A stretch of DNA of 64,000 nucleotides from PALSA-612 sp035652235. Lineage in GTDB: Bacteria > Actinomycetota > Thermoleophilia > Gaiellales > Gaiellaceae. This document shows positions 1-8,329 of the stretch, one piece after another. The stretch lies in NCBI GenBank assembly GCA_035652235.1, contig DASREE010000014.1, positions 124,001-188,000 on the forward strand, written 5' to 3'. The position numbers and the translations under genes are program-made. A model generated the notes under the pieces. The model did not search any database. It was not told the DNA's origin and worked only from the letters and a program-made list of their open reading frames with translations. The number at the start of each line of letters is the position of its first letter. Positions within the stretch are counted from its first letter, which is position 1.

Positions 1-774
1 TACGAGACGGTGCGGCGCCGCCACGAGGAGCTCGACCGGGTGCAGGTCTCGAGCCGGGCGATGGAGGAGCTCGTGCTCACGACCGGGATCGACCCGGCGA
101 AGGTGTTCCGCATCCCGATCGGCGTCGACACGGCGCGCTTCTGCCCCCGCGACGCCGCCTCGCGCGTCCAGGCGCGGCGCGAGCTCGGGCTGCCGGAGAA
201 CGCGTTCGTCGCCGGCTCGTTCCAGAAGGACGGGGTCGGCTGGGGCGAAGGGCTCGAGCCGAAGCTGATCAAGGGGCCGGATGTGCTGGTCGAGACGGCG
301 CGCCTGCTGCACCGCGACGTGCCCGAGCTCGTCGTGCTGCTGACCGGCCCGGCGCGCGGCTTCGTGCGGCGCGGGCTGGACGAGCTCGGCATCCCGCACC
401 GGCACGTGCTGCTGCCCGACCTCGACGCCGTCGCGCGCGCCTACCGCGCCGTCGACGTCTGCCTCGTCACCTCGCGCGACGAGGGCGGGCCGAAGGCGCT
501 GCTCGAGGCGATGGCGACGGGCGTGCCGGTCGTGACGACGCGTGTCGGCCAGGCGGCCGACCTCGTCCGGGACGGGGAGAACGGCCGCCTGTGCGCCGTC
601 GGCGACGCCGAGGCGCTGGCGGCGGCGGCGGCCGGCGTCGCACGCGCGCCGGGCGAGACGCTCGAGCGCGTCGTCGCCGCCGGCCTGGCGACGGCGGCTG
701 CCTGCTCGCTCGAGGCGCTGCGTCCGGCCTGGCGCTCGCTGCTCTCAGGCTTCGTGGCCATGGAGGAGCCGTGA
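1..774 (+). CDS. GT4-type glycosyltransferase, 5'-truncated by window edge
   Basis: Carboxy-terminal 257 residues of a GT-B fold glycosyltransferase; the frame is already open at base 1, so the start lies upstream. The GTG at 10 is an internal codon, not a credible start. The hinge segment with IPIGVDTARF (about residues 38-47) precedes the nucleotide-sugar binding half. The donor-site signature EGGPKALLE (E161 and E169, the E-x7-E motif of family GT4) is followed by GVPVVTTRVGQAADLV. It probably transfers a nucleotide-activated sugar to a lipid-linked glycan on the cytoplasmic face. The stop overlaps the next GTG by 4 nt, so it heads the visible part of a translationally coupled glycosyltransferase operon. 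Substrate cannot be read from sequence. Confidence 0.88.
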   Translation, partial: YETVRRRHEELDRVQVSSRAMEELVLTTGIDPAKVFRIPIGVDTARFCPRDAASRVQARRELGLPENAFVAGSFQKDGVGWGEGLEPKLIKGPDVLVETARLLHRDVPELVVLLTGPARGFVRRGLDELGIPHRHVLLPDLDAVARAYRAVDVCLVTSRDEGGPKALLEAMATGVPVVTTRVGQAADLVRDGENGRLCAVGDAEALAAAAAGVARAPGETLERVVAAGLATAAACSLEALRPAWRSLLSGFVAMEEP

Positions 775-1793
775 GGAGGCTGCTGCGGGCTGCGATCGGC
801 CTGTCGCGGCCCGCGCGCGGCGGCGTCGCCGTCTTCTACGGCCACCGGCGCCTGCCCGCACCGGGAGACCCGGTCGAGGGCGGGATGGTCAAGTTCCAGC
901 GGCTGCAGACCGTCTTCCCCAACCGCCCACGCGACTTCAACCTGCTCTACCTGGGCTCGAGCTCGCTGCCTGCGGACGAGCAGGCCGTCATCCGGCTCGC
1001 CCGGCGCCGCGGCGCGGCGGTCGTCGTCAACCAGGACGGAGTCGCCTACCCGGGCTGGGCGGGAGAGCGCAGCGAGGCGCTGAACGACCGTCTGCGCCGC
1101 GTCCTGCACGCGGCCGACCACGTCGTCTACCAGAGCGAGTTCTGCCGCAGGGCCGCCGACCTGTTCCTCTCCCCGCCCCCCGCGGCGACCTGCGAGGTGC
1201 TGCACAACGCGGTCGACACGACCGTCTTCACCCCCGCGGCCGAGGCGCCGACCGGCGGGCCCGTCCTCCTGCTCGGCGGCGACCAGACCGCCGCCTACCG
1301 GCTCGAGACCGGGCTGCGCACGCTCGCGCTGCTGCCGGAGGCGCGCCTGCTCGTCACCGGCACCGTCTTCGAGAGCGGCCGCGCCCTGGCCGACGAGCTC
1401 GGCCTCGCCGACCGGGTGCTGTTCTCGGGCCGCTACGCGCAGCGCGACGCCCCCGGCGTGTACCGGCGCGCCCACCTGCTGCTCCACCCGAAGGTGAACG
1501 ACCCCTGCCCGAACGTCGTGCTCGAGGCGCTCGCCTGCGGGCTGCCGGTCGTCCACTCGGCGAGCGGCGGCACGCCCGAGCTCGTCGGCCCGGCCGGCGT
1601 CGGCGTCCCGTCGGAGACGTCGTGGGAGCGCGACGTGCCGCCCGACCCGCACGCGCTCGCCGAGGGCGTGCGCACGGTGCTCGGGCAGCTCGGCGACTAC
1701 CGCGCCGCCGCGCGCGAGCGCGCCCGTGCGTTCGACCTCGAGCCCTGGATCGAGCGCCACCGCGAGCTGTTCGAGCGGCTGGTGTCGCGATGA
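771..1793 (+). CDS. GT4-family glycosyltransferase
   Basis: 340 aa, started at the GTG that overlaps the upstream stop (GTGA); the open frame extends further upstream but only antisense-like arginine-rich sequence lies there. The amino half holds RRGAAVVVNQDGVAYPGW and HVVYQSEFC, as expected where the acceptor-binding domain ends. The carboxy half has a donor-site segment NDPCPNVVLEALACGLPVV (second Glu of the E-x7-E motif kept, first position Asn/Asp) and a GGTPELVG turn. Predicted role: cytoplasmic sugar transfer in surface polysaccharide assembly. It overlaps both neighbours by 4 nt. Donor and acceptor unknown. Confidence 0.85.
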   Translation: MRRLLRAAIGLSRPARGGVAVFYGHRRLPAPGDPVEGGMVKFQRLQTVFPNRPRDFNLLYLGSSSLPADEQAVIRLARRRGAAVVVNQDGVAYPGWAGERSEALNDRLRRVLHAADHVVYQSEFCRRAADLFLSPPPAATCEVLHNAVDTTVFTPAAEAPTGGPVLLLGGDQTAAYRLETGLRTLALLPEARLLVTGTVFESGRALADELGLADRVLFSGRYAQRDAPGVYRRAHLLLHPKVNDPCPNVVLEALACGLPVVHSASGGTPELVGPAGVGVPSETSWERDVPPDPHALAEGVRTVLGQLGDYRAAARERARAFDLEPWIERHRELFERLVSR

Positions 1794-2773
1794 CGCCGCG
1801 GGTGAGCGTGGTCATGCCCGTGCGCAACGGCGAGCGCTTCCTCGCCGAGGCGCTCGAGAGCGTGCTCGGGCAGACGCTCGCCGACCTCGAGCTGATCGTC
1901 GTCGACGACGGCTCGACCGACGCGACGCCGGCGCTGCTCGCCCGCTTCGCCCGCCGCGACCCGCGCGTGCGCGTGATCACCCGCCCGCCGGCCGGCCTCG
2001 CACCGGCGCTGAACGCCGGCTGCGCGCAGGCGTCCGCCCCGTACCTCGCGCGCATGGACGCCGACGACGTCGCCTGCCCGTGCCGGCTCGAGCGCCAGCT
2101 CGCGCTGCTCGACGCCCGGCCCGACGTCGCGCTCCTCGGCGGCGGGATCGTGCTCGTGGACGAGGCGGGCCGGGAGATCGACCGCGAGCCCGGGCGGCAG
2201 CGGCCGGCGCTCATCGAGCGCAACGAGCTCGTGCACGGCACAGTCGTCATGCGGACGGATGCGTTCCGCGCGGCCGGCGGCTACCGGCTCGACCAGTCGG
2301 AGGACTACGACCTGTGGCTGCGCCTGGAGGAGCGGCACGGCGTGGCGGGGCTGCGCGAGCCCGTCGTCCGCTACCGCCTGCACCCGGGGCAGTTCTCGGT
2401 CACGAAGCTCGAGCGGCAGGCGCTCGGCTCGCTGTGCGTGCGGGCGGCTGCGCGCGAGCGCCGGGCCGGCAGGCCCGACCCGCTCGAGGGCGTGACGCGG
2501 CTCGACGAGGCGGTCGCGGCGAGGCTCGGCATCTCGACCGAGGCGCTCGAGCGGACGGTGGTCGCGGACGCGGTGCAGTGGGCGGCGACGCTTGAGCGGG
2601 CCGGGCGCCGCCGCGAGGCGCAGGAGCTGCTCGACAGGGCGGCCGCGCTCGCGCAGGCGCCGCCGCGGCGGACGCTCGCCCGCCGGGCGCAGCTTCTGCT
2701 GCTCGAGCGTGCGCTTCGGCACGGGCGGCTGCGGGAGAGCGGCCGCCGGCTGGCGGGGTGGGTGCGGCCGTGA
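1790..2773 (+). CDS. GT2-family glycosyltransferase
   Basis: 327 aa, ATG overlapping the previous stop (ATGA). Classic GT-A inverting glycosyltransferase: RVSVVMPVRNGERFL at the amino terminus, nucleotide-binding VVDDGSTD (D39, D40, D44), and a metal-binding MDADD (D90-A-D92-D93). SEDYDLWLRL further on is the usual acceptor/catalytic-base region (ED). No membrane segments are evident, so it is cytosolic or peripheral. The last 90 residues are Arg/Ala-rich and not conserved in the family. It ends in a GTGA overlap with the next GT4. Likely adds one sugar in the repeat unit made by this operon. Confidence 0.9.
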   Translation: MTPRVSVVMPVRNGERFLAEALESVLGQTLADLELIVVDDGSTDATPALLARFARRDPRVRVITRPPAGLAPALNAGCAQASAPYLARMDADDVACPCRLERQLALLDARPDVALLGGGIVLVDEAGREIDREPGRQRPALIERNELVHGTVVMRTDAFRAAGGYRLDQSEDYDLWLRLEERHGVAGLREPVVRYRLHPGQFSVTKLERQALGSLCVRAAARERRAGRPDPLEGVTRLDEAVAARLGISTEALERTVVADAVQWAATLERAGRRREAQELLDRAAALAQAPPRRTLARRAQLLLLERALRHGRLRESGRRLAGWVRP

Positions 2774-4026
2774 GGGTGCTGCAGATCTCGACGGCCGACC
2801 GCGGCGGCGGCGCCGAGGCGGTCGCGCTCGGCTTGCACCGCGCCCTGCGTGCGCGCGGCCACGAGGCGTGGCTTGCCGTCGGCTACCGGCGGACGGACGA
2901 GCCGGGCGTGCTCGAGATCGGCGGCCACGTCGGCTCCCGGCGGCGGCGGCTGCTGCGCGAGCCAGCCGTCCTCGCCGACGCCCTGCGCGGGCGCGAGGAC
3001 CTGCGCTTCCCCGCCTCGCACCGCCTGCTCGAGCTCGTCCCGGCGCCGCCTGACATCGTCCACGTCCACAACCTGCACGGCGGCTACTTCGACCTGCGCG
3101 CGCTCCCGGAGCTCGCCCGGCGGGCGCGCCTCGTCGCCACCTTGCACGACGCCTGGCTTTTGACCGGGCACTGCGCGCACCCCTTCGACTCGGACGGCTG
3201 GCTCCGCGGCTGCGGCGGCTGCCCGCGCCTCGGCACGTACCCGGCGCTCGTGCGGGACGGTACCGCCTTCAACCTCGCCCGCAAGCGGGCGGTGTACGCG
3301 CAGCTCGAGCTGGCCGCCGTGACGCCGTCCCGGTGGCTGATGGACATGGTCGAGCGGTCGGTGCTCGCCCCCTCCGCCGTGCGCCGCGCGGTGATCCCGA
3401 ACGGCGTCGACCTGGCCGTCTTCCGTCCCGGCGACCGCGCCGCGGCGCGCGCGCAGCTCGGCCTCGCGCCGGGCGTGCCGCTCGTGCTGTTCGCCGCGCA
3501 GGGCGGGCGCGCGAACGAGTTCCGCGACTACCCGACGCTCGAGGCGGCGCTCGCGCGGCTCGGCCGGCCGCTGGCGGCCGTCCGCCTCGGCGACCCCGCG
3601 CCGGCGCGCGGACGGGTGGGACGCGCCGAGGTGCGCGCCGTCGGCGCCGTGGGGCGGGCGGAGCTCGCGCGCTGGCTGGCCGCGTCCGACCTGTACGTGC
3701 ACCCGTCGCGGGCGGACACGTTCCCGACCGGGGTGCTGGAGGCGCTCGCCTGCGGCGTCCCGGTCGTCGCCAGCCGCGTCGGCGGCATCCCCGAGCAGGT
3801 GACGGGCGAGACGGGCGTCCTCGTCGAGCCGGGCGATCCGGAGGCGCTCGCCGCGGCCCTCGACAGGCTGCTCGCCGATCCCGAGCGGCGCGAGCGGATG
3901 GGCGCGGCGGCGGCGCGCGACGCGCGCGAGCGCTTCTCGCTCGAGCGGGCGGTCGACGCCTACCTGGAGCTCTACTGCTCGCTCGTCGGGGCGGGCGGCG
4001 CGGCGGAGGCGGCCGAGCCGTGCTGA
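2770..4026 (+). CDS. GT4-family glycosyltransferase
   Basis: 418 aa from the GTG at 2770 (GTGA overlap); a GTG at 2758 is in frame but the overlap start gives the canonical beta-strand VRVLQISTADRGGGAE. GT-B landmarks: DIVHVHNLHGGYF, LVATLHDAW near residues 125-135, VIPNGVDLAVF at the hinge, and donor-site DTFPTGVLEALACGVPVVASRVGGIPEQV. The region with paired cysteines (TGHCAHPF, GCGGCPR) resembles the subgroup of GT4 enzymes that carry a CxxC-rich insertion in the acceptor domain; what it binds is unknown. Downstream gene starts inside its last codons, so coupling is tight. Confidence 0.88.
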   Translation: MRVLQISTADRGGGAEAVALGLHRALRARGHEAWLAVGYRRTDEPGVLEIGGHVGSRRRRLLREPAVLADALRGREDLRFPASHRLLELVPAPPDIVHVHNLHGGYFDLRALPELARRARLVATLHDAWLLTGHCAHPFDSDGWLRGCGGCPRLGTYPALVRDGTAFNLARKRAVYAQLELAAVTPSRWLMDMVERSVLAPSAVRRAVIPNGVDLAVFRPGDRAAARAQLGLAPGVPLVLFAAQGGRANEFRDYPTLEAALARLGRPLAAVRLGDPAPARGRVGRAEVRAVGAVGRAELARWLAASDLYVHPSRADTFPTGVLEALACGVPVVASRVGGIPEQVTGETGVLVEPGDPEALAAALDRLLADPERRERMGAAAARDARERFSLERAVDAYLELYCSLVGAGGAAEAAEPC

Positions 4027-4811
4027 CGCTGTTCTCGGTACCGAAGCCGTTCCGCGGCCGGATCGGCGACAACCAGCGGGCCGCCCTCGCGAGCTGGGTT
4101 GCGCTCGGCCCAGACGTCCAGGTCGTCGTGCTCGGCGACGAGCAGGGCGCGGCCGAGGCGGCTCGGGCGGCGGGCGCCGAGCACGTCGGCGAGGTCGGCC
4201 GCACCGCGCGCGGCACGCCGCGCCTCGACGCCGCGCTCGCGGCCGTGGACGCGGTCGCGCGCCACCCGCTGCGCGCCCTCGTCAACGCCGACGTGCTCCT
4301 GTTCGGCGACCTGCTCGCGAGCGCGCAGGCCGTCGCGCGCGCCGCCCCGCGCTTCCTGCTCGTCGGCGAGACGCTCGACGTCGACGAGCCCGTCACGCGC
4401 GAGCAGGCGAGGCGCCTCGGCAGCCCGCGCGGGGTGGCCGCGCTCGACTGGTTCGTCTTCCCGGCCGGGCTCTACCCGGAGGTGCCGCCGTTCGCGCTCG
4501 GCCGCGCCTGCTTCGACAACTGGCTCGTCTGGCAGGCGCGCCGGCGGGGGATCGTCGTCGACGCCTCGCACGACGTCGTCGCCGCGCACCTGCGCCACGG
4601 CTACGACCACCTGGCGGGCGGCAAGGAGGAGGCGTACTACGGCGAGGAGGCGGCGCGGAACCTCGAGCTCGCAGGCGGCAAGGGCCGCCTGTATACGCTG
4701 CACGACGCGAGCCACGTGCTGCGCGACGGCAGGCTCCGCCGCAACCCAGGCGCAGCGCTGCGCTGGCGGGAGCGCCTGCGCAAGGCGGCGTGGAAGCTGG
4801 GCCGGCGGTGA
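4020..4811 (+). CDS. GT-A-like putative glycosyltransferase (uncharacterised)
   Basis: 263 aa from the GTG at 4020, which overlaps the upstream stop by 7 nt. I do not place it in a named family. The amino half reads like a GT-A nucleotide-sugar fold: VQVVVLGDEQGAAEAA, then RALVNADVLLF, where NAD could serve as the metal-binding DxD analogue. The middle has ALDWFVFP and FDNWLVWQARRRG, followed by a His-rich AHLRHGYDHLAGG and EEAYYGEEAARN. No signal peptide or membrane helix. It sits between two GT4 genes with overlaps at both ends, so a role in the same glycan is likely. Alternative: a non-catalytic nucleotide-sugar binding protein. Confidence 0.7.
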   Translation: MLTLFSVPKPFRGRIGDNQRAALASWVALGPDVQVVVLGDEQGAAEAARAAGAEHVGEVGRTARGTPRLDAALAAVDAVARHPLRALVNADVLLFGDLLASAQAVARAAPRFLLVGETLDVDEPVTREQARRLGSPRGVAALDWFVFPAGLYPEVPPFALGRACFDNWLVWQARRRGIVVDASHDVVAAHLRHGYDHLAGGKEEAYYGEEAARNLELAGGKGRLYTLHDASHVLRDGRLRRNPGAALRWRERLRKAAWKLGRR

Positions 4812-5953
4812 TCCGGGTCGCGTTCGTCTCGCCCGAGCCGACGCCGTACCGGGCGCCGCTCCTCGACCTCGTCGCCGCCCGTCCCGAGCTCGACCTGACC
4901 GTCGTCTACGCCGCGCGCACGGTCGCGGACCGCAGCTGGTCGGTTCGGCTCGCCCACCGGGCGGTGTTCCTGCGGGGCGTGTCCGTACCCGGCCTGCGCG
5001 GCCTCCTCCGCCACGACTACCCGGTCACGCCCGGCATCTGGCGCGCCCTGCGGCGGGCACGGCCGGACTGCGTCGTCGTCTCCGGCTGGAGCACCTTCGC
5101 GGCGCAGGCGGCGATCGCCTGGTGCCGTACGCGCCGGGTCCCCTACCTGCTCCTCGTCGAAAGCCACGACGCGGGACCGAAGGCGGTCTGGCGCCGGGCC
5201 GTCAAGCGGGCGGTCGTGCCGCCGCTCGTGCGAGGCGCCGCGGGGCTGCTCGTCGTCGGCTCGCTCGCCCGCGAGTCGGTGCTCGCCCAGGGCGCCGACC
5301 CGGCACGGGTGCGGGTGTTCGCGAACACCGTCGACGTCCCCGCCTACGCCGCCCGGGCGGACGCTCTCGCCGGGCGCCGGGAGGAGCTGCGGGCGGCGCT
5401 CGGCGTCCGGCCCGACGACGTCGCCCTCCTCTCCGTCGCGCGGCTCGCGCCCGAGAAGGGACTCGACGTCCTGCTGCGCGCGGCCGCGAAGGCGCGGGAT
5501 GGGCGGCTCGCGGCCGTCCTCGTCGGCGTCGGGCCGGAGCGCGGCCGGCTCGACCGGCTGGCCGGGGAGCTCGGCGTGCGGGCGATCCTGGCCGGCGGCC
5601 GCTCGGCGGACGGGGTGCTCGAGGCGTACGCGGCGGCCGACGTCTTCTGCCTGCTGTCCACGCACGAGCCCTGGGGAGTGGTCGTGAACGAGGCGGCCGC
5701 CTGCGGCCTGCCGCTCGTCCTCTCCGACCGGGTGGGAGCCGCCGCCGACCTGCTGCGAGACGGCGAGAACGGCGTGCTCGTCCCCGCGGGCGACGTCGAC
5801 GCGGCGGCCGCTGCGCTGCGCGCGCTCGCCGCCGACCCGACGCTGCGGTCGCGCATGGGCGCCCGCTCGCGCGAGCTCGCGGCGCCGCTCGGCTACGGCC
5901 CGTCGGTCGAGAACCTGCTCGCGGCGGTGCGTGAGGCGACCGCGAGCCGGTAG
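4808..5953 (+). CDS. GT4-family glycosyltransferase
   Basis: 381 aa, GTG start in a GTGA overlap. IRVAFVSPEPTPYRAPLLD at the amino end matches GT4 enzymes that process flippase-dependent glycans. VVVSGWSTFAAQAA marks the acceptor domain, and LSVARLAPEKGLDVLLRA the start of the nucleotide-sugar domain. HEPWGVVVNEAAACGLPLV gives the E-x7-E motif. Its 3' end overlaps the 3' end of the oppositely oriented next gene by 61 nt, so the two converge. Confidence 0.88.
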   Translation: MIRVAFVSPEPTPYRAPLLDLVAARPELDLTVVYAARTVADRSWSVRLAHRAVFLRGVSVPGLRGLLRHDYPVTPGIWRALRRARPDCVVVSGWSTFAAQAAIAWCRTRRVPYLLLVESHDAGPKAVWRRAVKRAVVPPLVRGAAGLLVVGSLARESVLAQGADPARVRVFANTVDVPAYAARADALAGRREELRAALGVRPDDVALLSVARLAPEKGLDVLLRAAAKARDGRLAAVLVGVGPERGRLDRLAGELGVRAILAGGRSADGVLEAYAAADVFCLLSTHEPWGVVVNEAAACGLPLVLSDRVGAAADLLRDGENGVLVPAGDVDAAAAALRALAADPTLRSRMGARSRELAAPLGYGPSVENLLAAVREATASR

Positions 5954-7059
5954 ACCTGCTCCTGGCGCTCGGCGACGGCCTCCCACGACGAGCGTCTGGC
6001 CGCCTCGAGGGCGCCGGCGGCCAGACGCCGGCGCAGCTCCCCGTCCGCGAGCACGCGCTCGAGCGCAGCCGTGAGCGCCGCCTCCCCGTAGGGGACGACG
6101 AGCGCCTCGCCCTCGCGAAAGCAGGCGGCGACGCCGCAGCGCTCGCTGACGACGACGGGGGTGCCGGCCGCCGCCGCCTCGGCGGCAGCGAGGCCGAAGC
6201 TCTCCCCCTGCGAGGGCAGCGCGAGCACGTCGGCGAGGCGGTACAGGCGAAGCGGCGGACCGTCGGTCGGCGGCAGCACGTGGACGCGCTCGCCGCCGAG
6301 GGAGCGCGCGACGCCGTGGCCGTCGTCGGGACCGACGAGGACGAGGTGGGCGTCGGGGAGGACGCGCAACGCCGCCAGCAGGTGCTCGATCCCCTTGCCG
6401 GCGGCGAGGCGGCCGACGTACAGGACGACGGGCGCGCCCTCCGGGATGCCGAGCTCGGCGCGGTCGGCGGGCTCGACGTCGTAGGGAGCCGGGAAGCCGT
6501 TGCCGCGCACGTGGATGCGCTCCCGGTCCACGCCCCCGGCGATGACGTCGTCGCGCTCGAGCTCCGAGGAGACGACGACGGCCGCCGCGCCTTGCGCGAT
6601 GCCCCGGTAGACGGTCGAGTCGAGGAGTCGCTTGAGCGCCACCTTGCGCAGGCGCGGGCGGAACATGCCGAGCGGCTCGAACACGTAGGGCACGCGCCGC
6701 AGCCGCGCCCAGGCGGCGGCCCCGGTCGTGACCGGGTCGCGGAAGCCGAACACGTGCAGCACGTCCGGCCGGCGCGCCCGCAGCAGCTCGAGCGGGAGCG
6801 TCGGGGTGATGCCCATCCAGCGGTAGCGGAGCGGCGTCGCCAGGTAGCGGACGCGCACCCCGCCGTCCGATGCCTCGCGCGTCCGCCGGGCGGGAGCCGC
6901 GTGCAGGTCGACGAGCGCCGTCGTCAGCACCGAGACGGCGTGGCCGCGCGCCACGAGCCTGGCCGTCAGCTCCCGCCCGACGGCGACTGGGCCGCCGAAG
7001 GACGTCGCCGGCCACCAGGCCGGGCTGGCGAAGAGGATGCGCAACGGCTGTCCGGCCAT
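5893..7059 (-). CDS. GT4-family glycosyltransferase
   Basis: 388 aa on the minus strand, begun at the ATG at 7059 (product starts MAGQPLRILFASPAWWP); the open frame upstream is non-conserved and overlaps the divergent promoter. FGGPVAVGRELTARLVARGH is the glycine-rich loop of GT4 enzymes; VLHVFGFRDPVTTGAAAWA the acceptor-domain strand; LYVGRLAAGKGIEHLLAAL the donor domain; SQGESFGLAAAEAAAAGTPVV the E-x7-E motif. Only gene of the first ten kilobases on this strand: it faces the preceding gene (61-nt 3' overlap) and is divergent from the next with only 25 nt between start codons. Confidence 0.87.
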   Translation of the reverse strand: MAGQPLRILFASPAWWPATSFGGPVAVGRELTARLVARGHAVSVLTTALVDLHAAPARRTREASDGGVRVRYLATPLRYRWMGITPTLPLELLRARRPDVLHVFGFRDPVTTGAAAWARLRRVPYVFEPLGMFRPRLRKVALKRLLDSTVYRGIAQGAAAVVVSSELERDDVIAGGVDRERIHVRGNGFPAPYDVEPADRAELGIPEGAPVVLYVGRLAAGKGIEHLLAALRVLPDAHLVLVGPDDGHGVARSLGGERVHVLPPTDGPPLRLYRLADVLALPSQGESFGLAAAEAAAAGTPVVVSERCGVAACFREGEALVVPYGEAALTAALERVLADGELRRRLAAGALEAARRSSWEAVAERQEQVYRLAVASRTAASRFSTDGP

Positions 7060-7071
7060 CGGTGCGGACGT

Positions 7072-7077
7072 TAGCCT
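7072..7077 (+). promoter_or_regulatory. Probable -10 element (TAGCCT), leaderless start
   Basis: TAGCCT ends 7 nt before the GTG at 7085. That spacing puts transcription start at or next to the start codon, with no Shine-Dalgarno sequence between. The same hexamer occupies the same place before the GH26 gene starting at 23998. Inference from spacing only. Confidence 0.45.
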
Positions 7078-7084
7078 TGCAGCG

Positions 7085-8329
7085 GTGGCGGCGACGAACG
7101 AGACTCCCGCGGACACGCACGCCCGACCCCGCCTGCTCGTGCTCAACCAGTACTACTGGCCCGGCGTCGAGGCGACGGCGCACCTGCTCACCGACCTGTG
7201 CGAGGCGCTCGCCGACGAGTACGAGATCCGCGTGCTGACGGGCGTGCTGCACGGGCACGAGAGTGCGCCGAGGCGCGAGCTGCGTCACGGCGTCGAGATC
7301 GTCCGCGTGCTGTCCACGGCCTTCGAGCGCTCGCAGCTGCGCCTGCGCGGGCTCAACTACGTCAGCTATCTCGGCAGCGCGCTCGTGACCGCGCTCGCCG
7401 GGCCCCGGCCCGACCTCGTCCTGTGCATGACCGACCCGCCCATGGTTGGCGACGTCGCGCTCGCCGTGGCGCGCCGCTTCCGCGTGCCGCTCCTCGTCAT
7501 CAGCGAGGACGTCTTCCCGGAGATCGCGACGAAGCTGCGCCGCCTCGAGAATCCGATCCTCGTCGGCGTCCTGCGTCAGCTCGTCCGCCTGTACCTGAGG
7601 CGTGCCGACCGGGTGGTGGCGATCGGCGACACGATGCGCCTGCGGCTCGAGGCAAAGGGGGCGCCCGAGGAGCGGATCCGCGTGATCCCGAACTGGGTCG
7701 ACACCGGCGCGATCACCCCGCAGCCGCGCGAGAACGAGTGGAGGAAGGACAAGCGCCTGACCGGCAGGTTCGTCGTCATGCACTCCGGGAACGTCGGGCA
7801 TGCGCAGGACCTGGACGTCCTCGTCCGCGCGACGACGTTCCTGCGCGACCTCGACGACCTGAAGGTGGTGATCATCGGCTTCGGCGCGCGCCACGCGGAG
7901 ATCCTGGCGCTCGCCAAGCGACTCGAGGCGGACAAGGTGCGCTTCCTTCCCTACCAGCCGCGCGAGCTCCTGCCCCTGTCGCTCGCCGCCGGCGACCTGC
8001 ACTTCGTCGGCCTCGTCAAGGGTCTCGCCGGCTACGTGGTGCCGAGCCGGCTGTACGGGATCCTCGCCGCCTCCCGGCCCGTGCTCGTGTCGGCCGATCC
8101 AGACAGCGAGACGGCGCAGGTCGTCTCCCGGGTCGGCTGTGGCGTCGTCGTGCCGCCCGGCCGCCCGGAGCTCGTCGCCCGCGTCGTCCGCGACGCCTAC
8201 GAGGGCAGGCTCGACCTGGACGGGATGGGCTGGCGCGGCCGCGAGTACGTCACCGCCGAGGCGGATCGGCGGGTGGCGGTCGGGCGCTACCGGAGCGTGC
8301 TGCGCGAGCTCGCGGGGGAGCCGGCGTGA
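7085..8329 (+). CDS. WbuB/WcaI-like GT4 glycosyltransferase
   Basis: 414 aa from GTG 7085, picked because a TAGCCT hexamer lies 7 nt upstream; an ATG at 7037 would put the start inside the divergent gene. RLLVLNQYYWPGVEATAHLL, LCMTDPPMVGDVALAVARRF and VISEDVFPEIATKL are hallmarks of WbuB/WcaI-type GT4 enzymes, as is the carboxy-terminal GYVVPSRLYGILAASRPVL. Family members transfer amino- or deoxy-sugars in O-antigen or colanic-acid synthesis; which sugar is used here cannot be told. The stop overlaps the next GTG (GTGA). Confidence 0.85.
   Translation: MAATNETPADTHARPRLLVLNQYYWPGVEATAHLLTDLCEALADEYEIRVLTGVLHGHESAPRRELRHGVEIVRVLSTAFERSQLRLRGLNYVSYLGSALVTALAGPRPDLVLCMTDPPMVGDVALAVARRFRVPLLVISEDVFPEIATKLRRLENPILVGVLRQLVRLYLRRADRVVAIGDTMRLRLEAKGAPEERIRVIPNWVDTGAITPQPRENEWRKDKRLTGRFVVMHSGNVGHAQDLDVLVRATTFLRDLDDLKVVIIGFGARHAEILALAKRLEADKVRFLPYQPRELLPLSLAAGDLHFVGLVKGLAGYVVPSRLYGILAASRPVLVSADPDSETAQVVSRVGCGVVVPPGRPELVARVVRDAYEGRLDLDGMGWRGREYVTAEADRRVAVGRYRSVLRELAGEPA

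Noticed and set aside
7037..7084. ATG at 7037 as start of the WbuB-like gene
   Set aside because: It would overlap the divergent gene's start; residues before 7085 are not family-like, and a -10-like hexamer stands 7 nt before GTG 7085.
4637..8002. Very long open frame on the minus strand (about 1120 codons)
   Set aside because: It lies antisense to well-supported glycosyltransferases, is Arg/Ala/Gly/Val-rich without domains, and only its centre coincides with a real minus-strand gene in another frame. Stop-poor GC-rich DNA makes such frames common.
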